A DNA stretch of 6,755 bases, taken from assembly GCA_020629815.1 (NCBI GenBank), contig JAHDCN010000150.1, forward strand, positions 1-6,755, read 5' to 3'. Below are positions 6,310 to 6,755 of the stretch, one piece after another; positions within the stretch are counted from its first letter, which is position 1, and each line of letters starts with the position of its first letter. The DNA comes from Verrucomicrobiota bacterium. GTDB lineage: Bacteria; Verrucomicrobiota; Verrucomicrobiia; Verrucomicrobiales; DEV007. A model generated the notes under the pieces. The model was not told where the DNA came from. It made no database searches and was given only the letters and a program-made list of their open reading frames with translations. Made by a program: the position numbers and the translations under genes.

Positions 6310-6382
6310 TTTCGCCGAGATGCACAGGATTTTTTCGATTACAACGGCTTGATCGGTAATCCCCAGACCGCATCCAGTAGCC

Positions 6383-6427
6383 ACCTAACCCTGTTGAGTC
6401 ACTGACCTAACCCTGTTAGGTCAGCTG
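6383..6427. repeat. Two tandem copies of a 22-23 bp palindromic unit between dapA and dapB
   Basis: Copy 1 (6383-6404) begins ACCTAACCCTGTTGAGTCAC and copy 2 (6405-6427) begins ACCTAACCCTGTTAGGTCAG. The first 13 bases are identical and the rest is nearly so. Copy 2 forms a perfect palindrome, while copy 1 is an imperfect one with one wobble and one mismatch. The pair lies a few bases after the dapA stop. It could be a small palindromic repeat family, a transcript-processing or stabilising element, or a protein-binding site. Confidence 0.6.
6402..6424. terminator. Perfect 10-bp inverted repeat after dapA; terminator-like or mRNA stabilising hairpin
   Basis: CTGACCTAAC (6402-6411) and GTTAGGTCAG (6415-6424) are exact reverse complements around a three-base loop, CCT. 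The stem begins 7 bases after the dapA stop. In the direction of dapA the stem is not followed by a U-tract, so simple intrinsic termination there is doubtful. On the plus strand CTGATTTTT follows, which looks more terminator-like, but no plus-strand gene is present. Partial attenuation or 3'-end protection of dapA mRNA is the likelier role. Confidence 0.45.
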
Positions 6428-6431
6428 ATTT

Positions 6432-6755
6432 TTACAGTACGCCGACTGACTCCAGAACGCTTTTGAGCTCGGCTACCTTGTCGTCTTCCATTTCCACCAT
6501 GGGCAGACGCAGCCGCGGATTGCACTCACCGGTCAAGCCGAGAGCGGCTTTGATCGGGACTGGATTGGTGGCGAGTTTCAGAAACGCGTCGAAAAGCTCA
6601 GTGTACTGAGCATCGATGTCAGCAGCTGCGGAATCATCACCTGCCAACTTGGCTTTTACCATTTCCGCCATTGGCCCGGGAATCAGGTTACTGGCAACGG
6701 ATACGACCCCTACGGCGCCTTCATTCATGAAATCGATGGTCAATGCATCGTCACC
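6432..6755 (-). CDS. dapA: 4-hydroxy-tetrahydrodipicolinate synthase, C-terminal part
   Basis: DapA condenses pyruvate with aspartate semialdehyde, the first committed step towards lysine and meso-diaminopimelate, as a TIM-barrel enzyme in the cytoplasm. The last 107 residues are present and the frame is still open at the right edge. It reads GDDALTIDFMNEGAVGVVSVASNLIPG, the end of the barrel in this family. A helical C-terminal domain follows, with NPVPIKAALGLTG and RLRLPM, a conserved feature near the DapA end. It stops at 6434-6432. The catalytic lysine and tyrosine lie in the missing N-terminal two thirds. An apparent TTG start at 6743 is internal to the conserved stretch and is not the real start. 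dapB follows in the same direction. Confidence 0.96.
   Translation of the reverse strand, partial: GDDALTIDFMNEGAVGVVSVASNLIPGPMAEMVKAKLAGDDSAAADIDAQYTELFDAFLKLATNPVPIKAALGLTGECNPRLRLPMVEMEDDKVAELKSVLESVGVL

Noticed and set aside
5923..6359. Overlapping plus-strand frames opposite dapB, with AGGAGG at 6296-6301 on that strand
   Set aside because: DapB on the minus strand is certain. The nearest plus-strand ATG after AGGAGG is about 18 bases away and opens no meaningful gene.
6432..6743. A separate 103-residue gene starting at TTG 6743
   Set aside because: The frame continues upstream to the edge with GDDAL joined to TIDFM, the normal internal DapA sequence, so this is a truncated dapA, not a short gene.
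1..6755. CRISPR array, tRNA, rRNA, riboswitch or insertion sequence
   Set aside because: I saw no regularly spaced repeats, cloverleaf-like sequences, terminal inverted repeats or transposase motifs. No lysine-riboswitch-like long leader is visible, since the dapA start lies outside the window.

Overview
The window reads as chromosomal sequence of a Verrucomicrobiota or Planctomycetota bacterium (PVC group). Verrucomicrobiota is slightly more likely, but this is inference. The main evidence is a neighbouring DUF1552 and DUF1587/1595/1592/1588/1585 gene pair, a family set greatly expanded in those phyla. An N-terminal NPCBM-like domain, a GYF_2-type membrane protein and start codons mostly lacking Shine-Dalgarno sequences fit the same picture. 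I see no mobile element, CRISPR array, tRNA or rRNA.

All seven recognisable genes lie on the minus strand, so transcription runs from high to low coordinates. At the right edge is the 3' part of dapA (6432-6755), followed after 141 bases by complete dapB (5550-6290). Together these give two consecutive steps of lysine and meso-diaminopimelate synthesis. The gap between them holds a tandem palindromic repeat (6383-6427) and a small hairpin just before the dapB start. Next come a small basic protein with a possible winged-helix fold (5143-5451), a GYF_2 plus multi-pass membrane protein (4574-5068) and a 70-residue two-helix membrane protein (4340-4552). A DUF1552 protein with a twin-arginine signal follows (2975-4279). 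The left 2.95 kb is one uninterrupted reading frame of 984 codons that runs off the left edge. It encodes a secreted protein with NPCBM, cytochrome-c-like and DUF1587-to-DUF1585 domains. Because its stop codon lies outside the window, a finder that requires a closed ORF would miss it.

The lysine genes are housekeeping. The more interesting unit is the left half. The DUF1552 protein (Tat-exported, related by family knowledge to the DUF1501/sulfatase-like group) and the NPCBM/cytochrome-like protein (Sec-exported) are 20 bases apart and probably co-translated. They would act together outside the cytoplasm, plausibly on polysaccharide, although no reaction has been assigned to these families that I can state with certainty. 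The two small membrane-protein genes upstream sit in the same direction with short gaps and may belong to the same transcript.

The main regulatory observations are as follows. A 13-bp perfect palindrome overlaps the expected start site of a candidate extended -10 promoter in front of the possible winged-helix gene. The 7-mer GGCGTAA recurs in the leaders of three successive genes that lack Shine-Dalgarno sequences. The dapA-dapB gap carries tandem palindromes. I found no clearly novel multi-gene defence or mobile system here.
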